A DNA stretch of 53,982 nt from Propionibacteriaceae bacterium UBA5174 (GTDB lineage: Bacteria; Actinomycetota; Actinomycetes; Propionibacteriales; Propionibacteriaceae): positions 10,467-64,448 of the forward strand of contig DHWU01000054.1 in the NCBI GenBank assembly GCA_002413345.1, given 5' to 3'. The translations under genes were made by a program, and so were the position numbers. This document shows, piece by piece, positions 1-8,459 of this stretch. Numbering within the stretch: the first letter of the stretch is position 1; the number at the start of each line of letters is the position of its first letter. A model generated the notes under the pieces. It had not been told where the DNA came from and made no database searches. It worked only from the letters and a program-made list of their open reading frames with translations.

Positions 1-2
1 TG

Positions 3-2132
3 CTTGATTTGGTGAACTTGCCCCCCGAACAGTTGCGCTGGGCCAAACTGACCGCCGGGCACTGGCCGAATACTGCCGATGAGGTGGTCCTCAGCGCTGG
101 CGCAGCGAAGGCTTTGAACGCGCAGCTCAACGGACAGTTGCGCCTTGCTGCCAATCAACGGACCATGACCGTGGTCGGGCTGACTGATGAGCCAAGTGGA
201 ATGTTCTTGAAGACCGGCTATGTGGCAGATAGCTACTTCACCGATGGTGGATTGATCCTGACTTCTAGTGTTTGGACGGTCAAAGCCGCGCCTGGCACCC
301 CGCTTCCATCGCTGGTAGACGCACTCAACACCGAACTGCACAAGATCAACCCTGGCATCAAGGTTCAACTGGGTCAGTCCTATCGGGACACCCAAGTAGC
401 CAAGATGGCGAAAGACTTCGACATCTTCGCCAACGTCTTGTGGGGATTCGCCGCCATTTCGCTGGTGGTGGGCATGATCACCATCGCCAACACCTTCTCG
501 ATCACCTTGGCCCAGCGCCGACGCCAGATCGGCCTGTTGCGGGCCGTCGGAGCCTCCGGCGGGCAGGTGCGGCGCCGCTTCCTGATTGAGGCGATGCTGC
601 TGGGACTGATCGGCTCCCTAATCGGGCTCACGTTGGGCATCGGCCTAGCCGCCGGAGTGACCGCTTGGACGCAATCCTTGTTCTGGGGGCTAGTGCTGCC
701 TGCAGGCCAGTTGCTGATCGCGGTCGGCTTAGGTGTCTTGGCCACTGTGGTCGCGGCTTTTGTACCGATCTTCAAGGGCACGCGAGTGCTCCCTCTGGAA
801 GCACTCCAACCGGCCCTAAGCACCTCTGACAAGCGCCGAGTGTCGATAGTTCGCTCAATTCTTTGTGGGTTATTGCTGCTTGCTGGTGCGGCCGTGGCTG
901 CCTTGGCGGTCACTCGAAATGATCCATTCGCGCTGGGCTACGCAATCGGTGCTGGCATGTTGATTTCGGCCGGCGTGTTGTTCGGCGCCCCGCTGTTTGT
1001 GCCGGGCTTGCTGTGGCTGACCGGCAAACTGCTGCGTCCCTTCGGCGCGGTGCCGAGGCTGGCTGCTGACAATGCTGAACGCAATCCGCGTCGGGCTGCG
1101 GCCACAGCTACTGCGCTGATGTTGGCCATCGGGCTGATGGTCACTTTGCAGGTGGCCACGGCAAGCCTGCGGGCCACCGTGCTTGACGAACTTGAACAGC
1201 ACTACCCGGTCGACCTCCAAGTGGCATGGGGCGGTTACGACGCTCCGGTCAGCATCCCCAGCGACGCCAGTGTTCGGTTAGCCAAGATTCCCGGCGTCAG
1301 TTCGTCGGTGTTGTTGTCAGGAGGCCACGCTACGGTCGATGGTGGCGTCGGGCTCAACGTGTTGGGCTACCAACCCCAGGTGGCTACCGTCACTGGGGTG
1401 AAGGCAGCACCCAGCGACGGTGAAGTGTTGGTGAACCCCTACTTCGCCGAAGATCTGGGCAAGACAATCACTGTCCGTGGTTCTGCAGGCAAACTGAAAC
1501 TCAAAGTCGTGAGTTCTGAATTGATCGACTACGACCAACTGATGGTGAGCTCGACCAATCTGACAAAGATCACTACGCCCGTCTCGAACGCCGTCATGTG
1601 GCTTTCGGTGCCCGACCGTAGCCAAGCCACGAACGTCTGGGTGAACGCAACCGAGATCTCCGGACTTCAAGAACGAGTTAACGGTTCGGTTGCTCAGGCC
1701 GCAATGTATGAGCAGGTCTTGAACATACTGTTGGCCATCACCACCGGCCTGCTCGCGGTAGCGGTGTTGATTGCCCTGATCGGGGTCAGCAACACCTTGG
1801 GACTGTCAGTGCTGGAACGTACCCGGGAGTCTGCGTTGTTGCGAGCGTTAGGCCTGCAAGCCAGTTCGCTACGTTGGATGCTCACCATTGAGGCAATCCA
1901 AGTGACGCTGGTCGGCGTCGGCGTCGGCGTATTGGCCGGAAGCCTGTTCGGCTGGCTCGCCGTGACCGCTACCGGAAGGTCGGCTGGGTTTTCCCAGGTG
2001 ACCTTCGCTGTAGATGTACCCCAGACGCTGGGCATGATCGGCATCGCCGTAGTCGCTGCAGCTCTGGCGTCGGTATTACCCGGCCGCCGAGCGGCCAAGG
2101 CAGTGCCTACGGAGGCATTGGCTGAGGTCTAG
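3..2132 (+). CDS. FtsX-type ABC transporter permease, N-terminus cut by window edge
   Basis: This is the C-terminal 709 codons of a large MacB/FtsX-family permease of the inner membrane; the frame is open to the left edge, so the true start lies outside. Two FtsX units are visible. The first has a membrane segment near residues 140-165, then the signature RRRQIGLLRAVGAS and two more helices. The second has a helix near residue 570, the matching signature ERTRESALLRALG and two terminal helices. Between them is a periplasm-type soluble domain. Such proteins pair with an ABC ATPase to move lipoproteins, peptides or drugs, or transmit force to cell-wall enzymes. The ATPase gene would be upstream of the window. 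The same architecture is encoded at 44014-46542. The family is clear; the substrate is unknown. Confidence 0.9.
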   Translation, partial: LDLVNLPPEQLRWAKLTAGHWPNTADEVVLSAGAAKALNAQLNGQLRLAANQRTMTVVGLTDEPSGMFLKTGYVADSYFTDGGLILTSSVWTVKAAPGTPLPSLVDALNTELHKINPGIKVQLGQSYRDTQVAKMAKDFDIFANVLWGFAAISLVVGMITIANTFSITLAQRRRQIGLLRAVGASGGQVRRRFLIEAMLLGLIGSLIGLTLGIGLAAGVTAWTQSLFWGLVLPAGQLLIAVGLGVLATVVAAFVPIFKGTRVLPLEALQPALSTSDKRRVSIVRSILCGLLLLAGAAVAALAVTRNDPFALGYAIGAGMLISAGVLFGAPLFVPGLLWLTGKLLRPFGAVPRLAADNAERNPRRAAATATALMLAIGLMVTLQVATASLRATVLDELEQHYPVDLQVAWGGYDAPVSIPSDASVRLAKIPGVSSSVLLSGGHATVDGGVGLNVLGYQPQVATVTGVKAAPSDGEVLVNPYFAEDLGKTITVRGSAGKLKLKVVSSELIDYDQLMVSSTNLTKITTPVSNAVMWLSVPDRSQATNVWVNATEISGLQERVNGSVAQAAMYEQVLNILLAITTGLLAVAVLIALIGVSNTLGLSVLERTRESALLRALGLQASSLRWMLTIEAIQVTLVGVGVGVLAGSLFGWLAVTATGRSAGFSQVTFAVDVPQTLGMIGIAVVAAALASVLPGRRAAKAVPTEALAEV

Positions 2133-2135
2133 AAC

Positions 2136-2177
2136 GATTCTGTGGGCTCAGCCAACTTGGGTTGAGCCCGCAGAATC
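2136..2177. terminator. Bidirectional hairpin terminator
   Basis: Two 15-base arms (2136-2150 and 2163-2177) pair with one wobble around a 12-base loop, followed by TTTT on the plus strand. The hairpin sits in the 52-bp gap between two convergent genes, as expected of a shared terminator. Confidence 0.8.
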
Positions 2178-2184
2178 TTTTCGT

Positions 2185-2520
2185 CTAACTGGAGAAGAAC
2201 AACCCGGAGAAGCCGCCGCGGCGATTCTTTTGACCGTGACTTCCCCAAGCTGGGCCGTAACCCTGTTGAGGGCTGGCGTATTGCTGCGGATAAGCCTGCG
2301 GCGGCAACTGCGGCTGGCTTAGCCGGGCTTCCAGAGCCGTCAGATGCTCCAGTTCACCGAAGTCGAGAAAGACGCCCCGACAACCGTCACATTGTTCGAT
2401 GTGGACGCCGTTGCGCTCGTAGGTGCGCATATTTCCTCGGCATTTGGGACAAAGCAGGGCGCCAGCTGCGGCGCCAGCGTTGTAGGGCTGATAGGGCGGT
2501 GGGTTCGTCGGCTCAGTCAT
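2185..2520 (-). CDS. TFIIB-type zinc-ribbon protein
   Basis: A 111-residue protein with a single zf-TFIIB type zinc ribbon: CPKCRGNM near residues 24-31 and CDGCRGVFLDFGELEHL near residues 44-60. The N-terminus is proline/glycine rich, and the C-terminal tail is rich in Q, P, G and Y and ends in FSGLFFSS. Many actinomycetes carry short proteins of this design; their role is unknown, though nucleic-acid or protein binding is often assumed. It is convergent with the upstream permease and lies 4 bp from the end of the same-strand phosphotransferase, so the two may be co-transcribed. Confidence 0.8.
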   Translation of the reverse strand: MTEPTNPPPYQPYNAGAAAGALLCPKCRGNMRTYERNGVHIEQCDGCRGVFLDFGELEHLTALEARLSQPQLPPQAYPQQYASPQQGYGPAWGSHGQKNRRGGFSGLFFSS

Positions 2521-2524
2521 GGAC

Positions 2525-3439
2525 TCAAGTGTGCATGCGCCGACAAGCCTCGAGCAATGTATTGGCGGCTGCCTGGCTATCCGCCAAGCGCAACTGTTGC
2601 ACGGCCCCGATCAGCACTGCGGCCCGGGACGGCAAGTCCAGCGCTGGCCACGGGTCTCCCGTGGCGGGCACGGCTGGTCCACCAGCTTCGCGGTAGGCAT
2701 CCAATATCTCGAACCAGTCTGAATCTGGCAGCAGCCCCGCAGCCCAAAACCCGGCTGGGCGCGATAGATCCCAGGCCGGGTCACCAACGCCGAAGTCGTC
2801 CACGTCGAGCAGCTTCCAACTACTGCGCAGCGGAGTATGTCCAAGTTGACCTAGGTGAAAATCTCCATGCGCCGCAGTCACCTGGGCCGGTTCGGAGAGC
2901 TGTTCAGCAAGCTGTTCACCAAGCTCAACCAGCCACGTCAACTCCGGGCCTTGGGTGCGCAGATAGGCGATGGTGCGCGCCAACCTGGAATGCCCGCCCA
3001 ACCTGGGGGGATCATCGGTGATCGGCATCTGGTGCAGTTTGGCCAACAGCTTGCCGACCGCGGCCCAGGGCGGGTGGTCAACGGTGGACAACACGGTGAC
3101 TCGCGGCCAGATAGTGGCCAACCGTCCGCCAGGAGCATCGATTGGTGCGTAGATCAGGGGCTGGATCCAGAGCCGATCAATGTCGGGCCCGCCGATGCTG
3201 TGCAGCCGCCGAGTCAGTCGATCACGGTTGGTCTGGCGATGGTGAAGCTTCACAATCACGCCAGCACAGATGTAGACCTGCGAATGCTCCGGAGCAATCG
3301 GCCGGGTCGGCAGACCGCGGGTCACCAGTGGGACCACTGGTGTCGTCGAGCCGACGCGCGGATCCTGAACCGAGGCGACCTCACGGACCCATTCGGCTAG
3401 GGCGGCCGGCGGAGACCACGCGGCCACAAGGTTAGTCAT
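2525..3439 (-). CDS. APH-family phosphotransferase
   Basis: A 304-residue aminoglycoside/choline-kinase-fold phosphotransferase. The catalytic loop reads AAHGDFHLGQLG and the metal-binding segment reads LDVDDFGVGDPAWDL, both diagnostic of the APH superfamily. The start at 3439 (MTNLVAAW) was chosen because the longer frame runs into the divergent kinase gene and its first 62 residues look non-coding. Members of this fold phosphorylate sugars, amino alcohols or antibiotics, so the substrate cannot be named. Nothing in the context makes it a resistance gene. Confidence 0.8.
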   Translation of the reverse strand: MTNLVAAWSPPAALAEWVREVASVQDPRVGSTTPVVPLVTRGLPTRPIAPEHSQVYICAGVIVKLHHRQTNRDRLTRRLHSIGGPDIDRLWIQPLIYAPIDAPGGRLATIWPRVTVLSTVDHPPWAAVGKLLAKLHQMPITDDPPRLGGHSRLARTIAYLRTQGPELTWLVELGEQLAEQLSEPAQVTAAHGDFHLGQLGHTPLRSSWKLLDVDDFGVGDPAWDLSRPAGFWAAGLLPDSDWFEILDAYREAGGPAVPATGDPWPALDLPSRAAVLIGAVQQLRLADSQAAANTLLEACRRMHT

Positions 3440-3554
3440 CGGGCGCCCTCCCCAGTCGACTGCGCCATTCAGCCCACAACAGTAGCGCTGAGATCGGGAA
3501 ATGGTGGTGTTGGGGCTACTGCCCACTGGTTCTCGGCTGCCTAGGCTGGTTTGG

Positions 3555-4748
3555 GTGAACACAAGCACTTTCGTCGAGCCGAGGAGCAGGCTCGCCATTC
3601 CACACAATCCGTTGACCGTCATCATCAGCCCGCTGGCCTGGCGCTCAGTGTTGTACTGCGCAATCTCGGTGGTCTACGGCTGGATCACCTTGCTGATCGG
3701 CATCTTCGGTTTCCCACTGTTTCCCTGGGTAAGTGATCTCACCACCCAGATTGAACGCCACCGCGTCGCGTTGATTGGCCAGACTCCGCTCCGAGCCGCT
3801 AACACGACCCCGCCGAGTTGGCGGGCCACCCTCGCTGGGGAGGGCAACGGCACCTTCGGCGTCTGGGCTGCGACCGGCGTGTTCGCCGTCGTCAACACTG
3901 TCCCTGGACTTGCGCTTTCTTGGCTGGTGTTGGGCGGCTTCTTTGCTGCGCGGTCCAGCCTCAATCTGCACACTCCCGGCTTCGAGATCTTTTTCAGCCT
4001 CGGCTGGATCTACCTGTGGCTGACCATCGGGCTGTACGTGGCCTGGGCACTTGCCGCTGCTCAGACCTATCTAGTGCAATCCACGCTGCGTCCGTATTCC
4101 GAGTTGAACCAGCAGGTCGCTGAACTGACCAACTCTCGAAGCGAACTGGTGGAGTTGTTCGAAGCCGAGCGGCGACGGATTGAACGGGACTTGCACGACG
4201 GTGCCCAACAGCATCTTGTGGTTTCGACGATTCACCTCGGCGAAGCTGTCTATTGGCTTGATCAGGCCCAGACTGGCAAGACCCGCGCCGCTGTCCTTGC
4301 GGCTCAAACGTCGATTGAGGACGCGCTTGCTTCACTCCGAAACACCATCTACGGGATTCATCCGCAAGTGCTGACTGATCGTGGCCTGGTCGCCGCGGCG
4401 CGTGAGTTGGCTTCTCGCCAGCCGGTGTCGACCGGGTTCATTGTGACTGGCAATGTCAGACCATTGCCCCGCCAGATCGAGGGTGCGGCGTACTACGTGA
4501 CCGCCGAGGCGCTCACAAATGTGTCTCGACATTCGCGCGGATCACAGGCCCAGGTGCGCTTGGATTTCGATGACCGGCGGTTGCTGATTCAGGTTTCCGA
4601 CAATGGCCTTGGCGGCGCCCGCAGCGTTCCCGGCCATGGAGTCAGCGGGCTAGCTGAACGAACCCGCGCGGCTGGCGGAACATTTGAGTTGACCAGTCCA
4701 CCCGGGGGGCCGACCTTAGTCAGTGCGACCTTCCCCTACCATCAGTGA
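3555..4748 (+). CDS. NarL-type sensor histidine kinase
   Basis: A membrane-bound histidine kinase with an N-terminal sensor region of about four helices (residues 20-60 and 100-185), a short coiled linker, the HisKA_3 dimerisation helix ERRRIERDLHDGAQQHLV carrying the phospho-accepting His, and an HATPase_c domain with the N-box (AEALTNVSRHS) and the DNGLGG motif. GTG 3555 was chosen; an in-frame ATG at 3501 is also possible and would add 18 residues. The response-regulator gene follows with a GTGA or near-overlap, so the two form one operon. The signal is unknown. Confidence 0.88.
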   Translation: MNTSTFVEPRSRLAIPHNPLTVIISPLAWRSVLYCAISVVYGWITLLIGIFGFPLFPWVSDLTTQIERHRVALIGQTPLRAANTTPPSWRATLAGEGNGTFGVWAATGVFAVVNTVPGLALSWLVLGGFFAARSSLNLHTPGFEIFFSLGWIYLWLTIGLYVAWALAAAQTYLVQSTLRPYSELNQQVAELTNSRSELVELFEAERRRIERDLHDGAQQHLVVSTIHLGEAVYWLDQAQTGKTRAAVLAAQTSIEDALASLRNTIYGIHPQVLTDRGLVAAARELASRQPVSTGFIVTGNVRPLPRQIEGAAYYVTAEALTNVSRHSRGSQAQVRLDFDDRRLLIQVSDNGLGGARSVPGHGVSGLAERTRAAGGTFELTSPPGGPTLVSATFPYHQ

Positions 4749-4750
4749 CC

Positions 4751-5425
4751 ATGAAGTTGGTGCTTGCCGATGATGCTGCTCTACTCCGAGCCGGTTTAGT
4801 TGGCTTGTTGGAACGTGCTGGGCACGAGGTGGTCGCCGAAGCCGTTGATGCACCCTCATTGGTTGCGTTGATCACCGATCTTGGCCGACGAGGTGAGTTG
4901 CCGGACCTTTTGATCACCGATGTGCGGATGCCGCCAGCAATGAGCGACGACGGTCTACGCGCTGCCGTCGAGATTCGCGCTCTTTTTCCGAACCTGCCAA
5001 TTCTGGTGCTCAGCCAATACGTGGCCCCCGCCTACGCGTCGGTGTTGTTGGATACCGCGGCTCTGCCGGATGCCCCAGGCACCGGCTACCTGTTGAAGGA
5101 GCGGGTTGGTCGAGTGGGCGACTTCATGAAGTCACTGGACTTAGTTGCAGGTGGCGGCATGGTGATCGACTCCGAAGTGGTCCGGTCGCTCCTACAGTCA
5201 CGCCGCGGTGATTTCAGACTGGAGCGCCTCACTCCTCGCGAGCACGAGGTGCTAGCCATGATGGCGGACGGATCCTCCAACTCGCAGATCGCTGAGGCTT
5301 TGGTGGTTAGCTCGGCGGCCGTCGCGAAGCATGTGGCAAATGTCTTTGCCAAGCTCGATTTGGGTCCTGACGAGGAGAATCGCCGCGTGCGGGCGGTGCT
5401 GGCGTATCTGAACCGAGCCAGCTAG
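4751..5425 (+). CDS. NarL/LuxR-family response regulator
   Basis: A 224-residue response regulator. The receiver domain has the acidic pair in LVLADDAALLR, the phospho-acceptor Asp in LLITDVRMPP and the Lys in GYLLKERVG. The C-terminal LuxR-type helix-turn-helix begins at LTPREHEVLAMMADG. It pairs with the kinase directly upstream. GTG 4745 overlaps the kinase stop codon and is an alternative start that adds two residues. A hairpin follows the stop codon. Confidence 0.9.
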   Translation: MKLVLADDAALLRAGLVGLLERAGHEVVAEAVDAPSLVALITDLGRRGELPDLLITDVRMPPAMSDDGLRAAVEIRALFPNLPILVLSQYVAPAYASVLLDTAALPDAPGTGYLLKERVGRVGDFMKSLDLVAGGGMVIDSEVVRSLLQSRRGDFRLERLTPREHEVLAMMADGSSNSQIAEALVVSSAAVAKHVANVFAKLDLGPDEENRRVRAVLAYLNRAS

Positions 5426-5430
5426 GCGAT

Positions 5431-5459
5431 CGCATCCCTGATACATCACTAGGGATGCG
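5431..5459. terminator. Hairpin between convergent genes
   Basis: Perfect 9-base arms CGCATCCCT and AGGGATGCG surround an 11-base loop in the short gap between the response regulator and the convergent small gene. No T-run follows on the plus strand, so the function is inferred from position and symmetry. Confidence 0.6.
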
Positions 5460-5471
5460 CCTTAGCTTGGC

Positions 5472-5819
5472 TCAACCACCCACCACCACTGAACCCGTTT
5501 CACCCAATACCGAACCGATTGAGCCGGCCGCAGCCAGTCGCTCGAAGGCGGCCACGGCCCGGCTGCGAAGCTCAACCTCGTCCAGGCCCTTCGCCTGGCC
5601 CCTAGCTGGACGTCCGCCGCGGAAGTCTTGGAGGTCGAAGTAGACCTGTTCCAGTACGTCCAGCACCTCAATCGGCCAATCGGTGGTGTCGTCTTGGTAG
5701 TGCTGGCCGAACAGCACCTCAAACTCTGCTCCGGAAATTCGTCCATCGGCCATCAATCGGATCAAGATCGCGTAGGCGGCGATTGGCTCGCCCCACGGCG
5801 CCCACCACCGCTCACTCAT
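5472..5819 (-). CDS. Small acidic protein, possibly immunity-like
   Basis: A 115-residue soluble, acidic protein starting MSERWWAPWGEP; a longer start at 5846 adds nine poor residues. The segment ISGAEFEVLFGQHYQDD followed by a VLDVLEQVYFDLQDF helix loosely recalls the helical colicin-D-type self-immunity proteins, but this is a resemblance of pattern only. No toxin gene is adjacent. A pair of palindromes lies about 165 bp upstream of its start (5983-6021). The frame ends four bases past the hairpin that closes the two-component operon. Function unknown. Confidence 0.6.
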   Translation of the reverse strand: MSERWWAPWGEPIAAYAILIRLMADGRISGAEFEVLFGQHYQDDTTDWPIEVLDVLEQVYFDLQDFRGGRPARGQAKGLDEVELRSRAVAAFERLAAAGSIGSVLGETGSVVVGG

Positions 5820-5982
5820 TGTCGAGGCCATTCTCCGACACTGCACTGCTGACCAAACCCTTGCCTAACACGATTGCCTCCTGTGCCCGCCAGCCGCCCT
5901 GGCCTGAGTGGACGCTGCCGCCGCGCAGTTGGCAACGCGACGGCAGCTAGGTGAATTGCATCGTGAGATCTGCGCCACGCCT

Positions 5983-6021
5983 ATTGGCCAGATGGCCAAT
6001 CCACCTGGCCAGATGGCCAAT
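5983..6021. promoter_or_regulatory. Tandem TGGCCA-N2-TGGCCA palindromes
   Basis: Two near-identical palindromes 21 bp apart, so on the same helix face. The first, 5983-6000, has perfect 8-base arms ATTGGCCA/TGGCCAAT around GA. The second, 6006-6021, keeps TGGCCA-GA-TGGCCAAT. They lie just past the response-regulator stop codon and upstream of the small gene read leftward from 5819. A weaker pair stands upstream of the kinase operon (7913-7951). Dimeric regulator sites are the natural reading, most simply for the NarL-type regulator encoded between the two pairs. Confidence 0.6.
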
Positions 6022-6034
6022 GATCCTGCCCTGG

Positions 6035-6649
6035 CTAGGACGAAAGGAAGCCCAAGTCGTGAGCCCTGGCCACCAGAGCCGTGCGGTTGCCAGCCTCCAA
6101 TTTGCGCATCAGCGCGGCCAACTGAGCCTTCACCGTGGACGGCGAGACGAACAACTGATTCGCGATCTCGCGGTTAGTGAGTCCTTGCGCGACGGCGGTG
6201 AGTACTTCCAACTCACGATCATCCAGACTCGGCCGCTCGATCGCCGGTTGCGGTTCGGCCCAACGCAGCACCAGATTTGGGGTCACCACCGACAGCCCTT
6301 TGTAGGCGGCGCGCACGGCCTCGGCCAATGCGGCTGGCCGAGTGTTCTTCAGCAGAAAACCAACACCTCCGCTTGCGAAGATTGAGGCGATCACTTCGGC
6401 GTCATCGAAGGTAGTCAGCGCCACCACTTTGGTTCGGGGCGCGATCGTCATGATCTGCTTGGTTGCGGACACACCGTCGGTTCCGGGCATCCGAATGTCC
6501 ATCAACACCACATCGGGTCCGTAACTGCGGACGGCCTGAACCGCCTCGGATCCATCAGCGCAGATACCCACCAATTCGAGATCTGGCGCGATCGCCAGGT
6601 ATTCGGCAAGGGTCTGTCTGACCATCAGATCGTCGTCAACGATCAACAC
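6035..6649 (-). CDS. NarL/LuxR-family response regulator
   Basis: A 204-residue regulator with a complete receiver domain (acidic LIVDDD at the N-terminus, phospho-acceptor in VVLMDIRMPG, Lys in GFLLKNT) and a LuxR helix-turn-helix starting LDDRELEVLTAVAQGL. The kinase gene lies just upstream in the same operon. The start is unclear: GTG 6649 removes almost everything before the first beta-strand and has no ribosome-binding site. A strong GGGAGG at 6691-6696 sits 8 bases before an in-frame CTG at 6682, which would overlap the kinase stop codon and give eleven more residues. Confidence 0.85.
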   Translation of the reverse strand: MLIVDDDLMVRQTLAEYLAIAPDLELVGICADGSEAVQAVRSYGPDVVLMDIRMPGTDGVSATKQIMTIAPRTKVVALTTFDDAEVIASIFASGGVGFLLKNTRPAALAEAVRAAYKGLSVVTPNLVLRWAEPQPAIERPSLDDRELEVLTAVAQGLTNREIANQLFVSPSTVKAQLAALMRKLEAGNRTALVARAHDLGFLSS

Positions 6650-6674
6650 TCGAATGCGCGTCTGCGGCCCGCTG

Positions 6675-7835
6675 CTATTCAGCCTGATCGCCTCCCTTAT
6701 CCTCAGCTTCAGTTGAAAGCGGCAGAGTGGCCCGAGTCACCCAATGCTCGCCGTCAAGCCCCGCGACCAACGTGCCACCAAATTCTGCCAGCCGTTGTGC
6801 CATGCCCCACACCCCGAAGTGCTGCGACCGGACTTCTTCCTCGTCAAAGGTTGCTGGGACGTTGCTGAAGGCTAGCTCGGCTTGAGCCAGGTTGATCCTG
6901 ACCACGATCAGACAGGTGGAGCCAGCGGCGGCATGTTTGCTGATATTCGCAACAGCTTCCTCAGCCACAGCCGCCAGCACTGCAGACTGCGCAGCAGCGA
7001 GGCGATCGAGATCGCCCTCGACGACTGTCGAAACCACCAGGCCATCGCGTTCCAAGCCCTTTTTGGCATTGTCGAGAGTCTTCGCCAGGGAGGCGCGCTG
7101 GGCCACCAGCGCCGAAACTGGAACCTCCGGCTCGCGCAGCAGAGTCATCACCCAGCGCAACTCGTCCACCCCCTTGGCGGCTTCGGCACTTATCGTGGCC
7201 AAATCCTCATCGGTCACCAGTCCCCGCAGCCGGGCGCGTTCAGCGACCATCGTTACCCTGGTGAAGGATCTGGCTACGGTGTCGTGCAGCTCCCGCGCAA
7301 CTGCCTGCCGTTGCAGCACCAACTCCGCAGCCCTGGACTGCCGATGCGCTTCTGAAACGGTGTGAAAAGCATTGCCGATCAGCCAGAGCACCCCGATCAA
7401 TGCCCCCCACATGATCCAACCGAGCACCACGGTGGAGCTTGCACGTCCCGCCAGATAGGTCAGTCCACCCAGCAGCGCCGCGTAAACCACAGTCAGCACT
7501 GAGCGGGTGCGCAGTTGCCCACGCATTCCAGTGCCAAGGATCACGATCAGTGGGGAATATTCCCCCATGGTCTTCCACTCCAGCGGCACAACCAAATACA
7601 GCCCCAGCACCACGGCCAGCAAAAGCCCCGCCACTCGCGGCCAACGCGCGGATGCCCCGGCAGCAATGCAGGCGGCCAGGTCAAGGACTAACGCCGATAG
7701 CGGCTGGTTCGTACCGAAATTGATGAAGATCGCCAAACCGGCCAGGGACGCCGCCAGCAGTACCTCGATCCGTCCAGGCTGGACTAGGCCAGCCACCCAG
7801 GTCCGCAGCTTGTTCCCAGATGTTGCGGCCATCAT
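6675..7835 (-). CDS. Six-helix sensor histidine kinase
   Basis: A 386-residue NarL-class kinase. The N-terminal half holds about six membrane helices without a large extracellular loop; the HisKA_3 helix reads RQAVARELHDTVARSFTRV with the phospho-His; an ATPase domain follows (EEAVANISKHA, FGVWGMAQRLAEFGG). ATG 7835 was preferred because GGAGG stands nine bases upstream; a GTG at 7886 lacks a site. The kinase and the following regulator are one operon. Divergent from it is a 50-residue membrane peptide, and between the two starts lies a pair of palindromes. Confidence 0.85.
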   Translation of the reverse strand: MMAATSGNKLRTWVAGLVQPGRIEVLLAASLAGLAIFINFGTNQPLSALVLDLAACIAAGASARWPRVAGLLLAVVLGLYLVVPLEWKTMGEYSPLIVILGTGMRGQLRTRSVLTVVYAALLGGLTYLAGRASSTVVLGWIMWGALIGVLWLIGNAFHTVSEAHRQSRAAELVLQRQAVARELHDTVARSFTRVTMVAERARLRGLVTDEDLATISAEAAKGVDELRWVMTLLREPEVPVSALVAQRASLAKTLDNAKKGLERDGLVVSTVVEGDLDRLAAAQSAVLAAVAEEAVANISKHAAAGSTCLIVVRINLAQAELAFSNVPATFDEEEVRSQHFGVWGMAQRLAEFGGTLVAGLDGEHWVTRATLPLSTEAEDKGGDQAE

Positions 7836-7912
7836 CTCGGTCAACCTCCGTTTGGCGGCGGGACAAGTGATGCCGGGGGTAAGCACCGAACCGCCAGCCT
7901 GAACCTAGTCCA

Positions 7913-7951
7913 ATTGGCCAGTTGGCTACGACTTGCCTGGCCAGGTGGCTA
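7913..7951. promoter_or_regulatory. Degenerate TGGCCA palindrome pair upstream of kinase
   Basis: ATTGGCCAGTTGGCTA at 7913 and CCTGGCCAGGTGGCTA at 7936 match the stronger pair at 5983-6021. Their TGGCCA cores are 23 bp apart. They lie 78 bp before the kinase start and 76 bp before the divergent small gene, so they could serve both promoters. Confidence 0.5.
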
Positions 7952-8026
7952 GATCTCAGTGTCCGGACGGCCAAAGTTGCGCCGCAGCACTCCCGCTACC
8001 GGTGCGACTTGGCCGAGCATGCAGCC

Positions 8027-8179
8027 ATGAAGTTTCCGGCGAGCCTGATCGCCCTGCCACTAGCGGTGTTCTTCGTCATTGGCACCCTCAGCGTTACTGC
8101 CATCATCCAGCCCAAATCCGCACTCACGGGGGTGAACGACATCTGCGAGTTGATCCCGTGGTGGCCTGGCTGTCCCTGA
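8027..8179 (+). CDS. 50-residue membrane or secreted peptide
   Basis: A short frame starting MKFPASLIALPLAVFFVIGT, with one hydrophobic helix or signal sequence (residues 5-27), then a polar tail with two cysteines ending LIPWWPGCP. There is no classic ribosome-binding site. The gene is divergent from the kinase operon and shares its palindrome-bearing upstream region, so it may be a target or accessory of that system. Coding status rests on the signal-like composition and the clean stop; function unknown. Confidence 0.5.
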   Translation: MKFPASLIALPLAVFFVIGTLSVTAIIQPKSALTGVNDICELIPWWPGCP

Positions 8180-8459
8180 GTCGCCACGCACCTCGCTGCG
8201 CCTGCGCCGCGGAGAGGGATTAGGCATACCTTGCGCACACTTTTTGGTGCCCGGAATTATTGGGATAAGGCCCAAAGTGCGCTTCAACTGATCATTGAAT
8301 GGATTCAGTTTCCGGACCGAGCAATTCATCTCAAGTGAAGTTGTCCACAACTTTCGAAACTAATTGGTAATTGCACCAGAGACTGTTCTAGCATCTGTCG
8401 AACCACCGACTGATCGCCGACTAACCCCAGTCCGGCTAGGGAAGTGGTGGGGAGTAGCC

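Noticed and set aside
8397..8407. GTCGAACCACC also present at 30609-30619 beside the right junction
   Set aside because: An 11-bp match to the tad upstream region without context, flanking similarity or symmetry; most likely chance.
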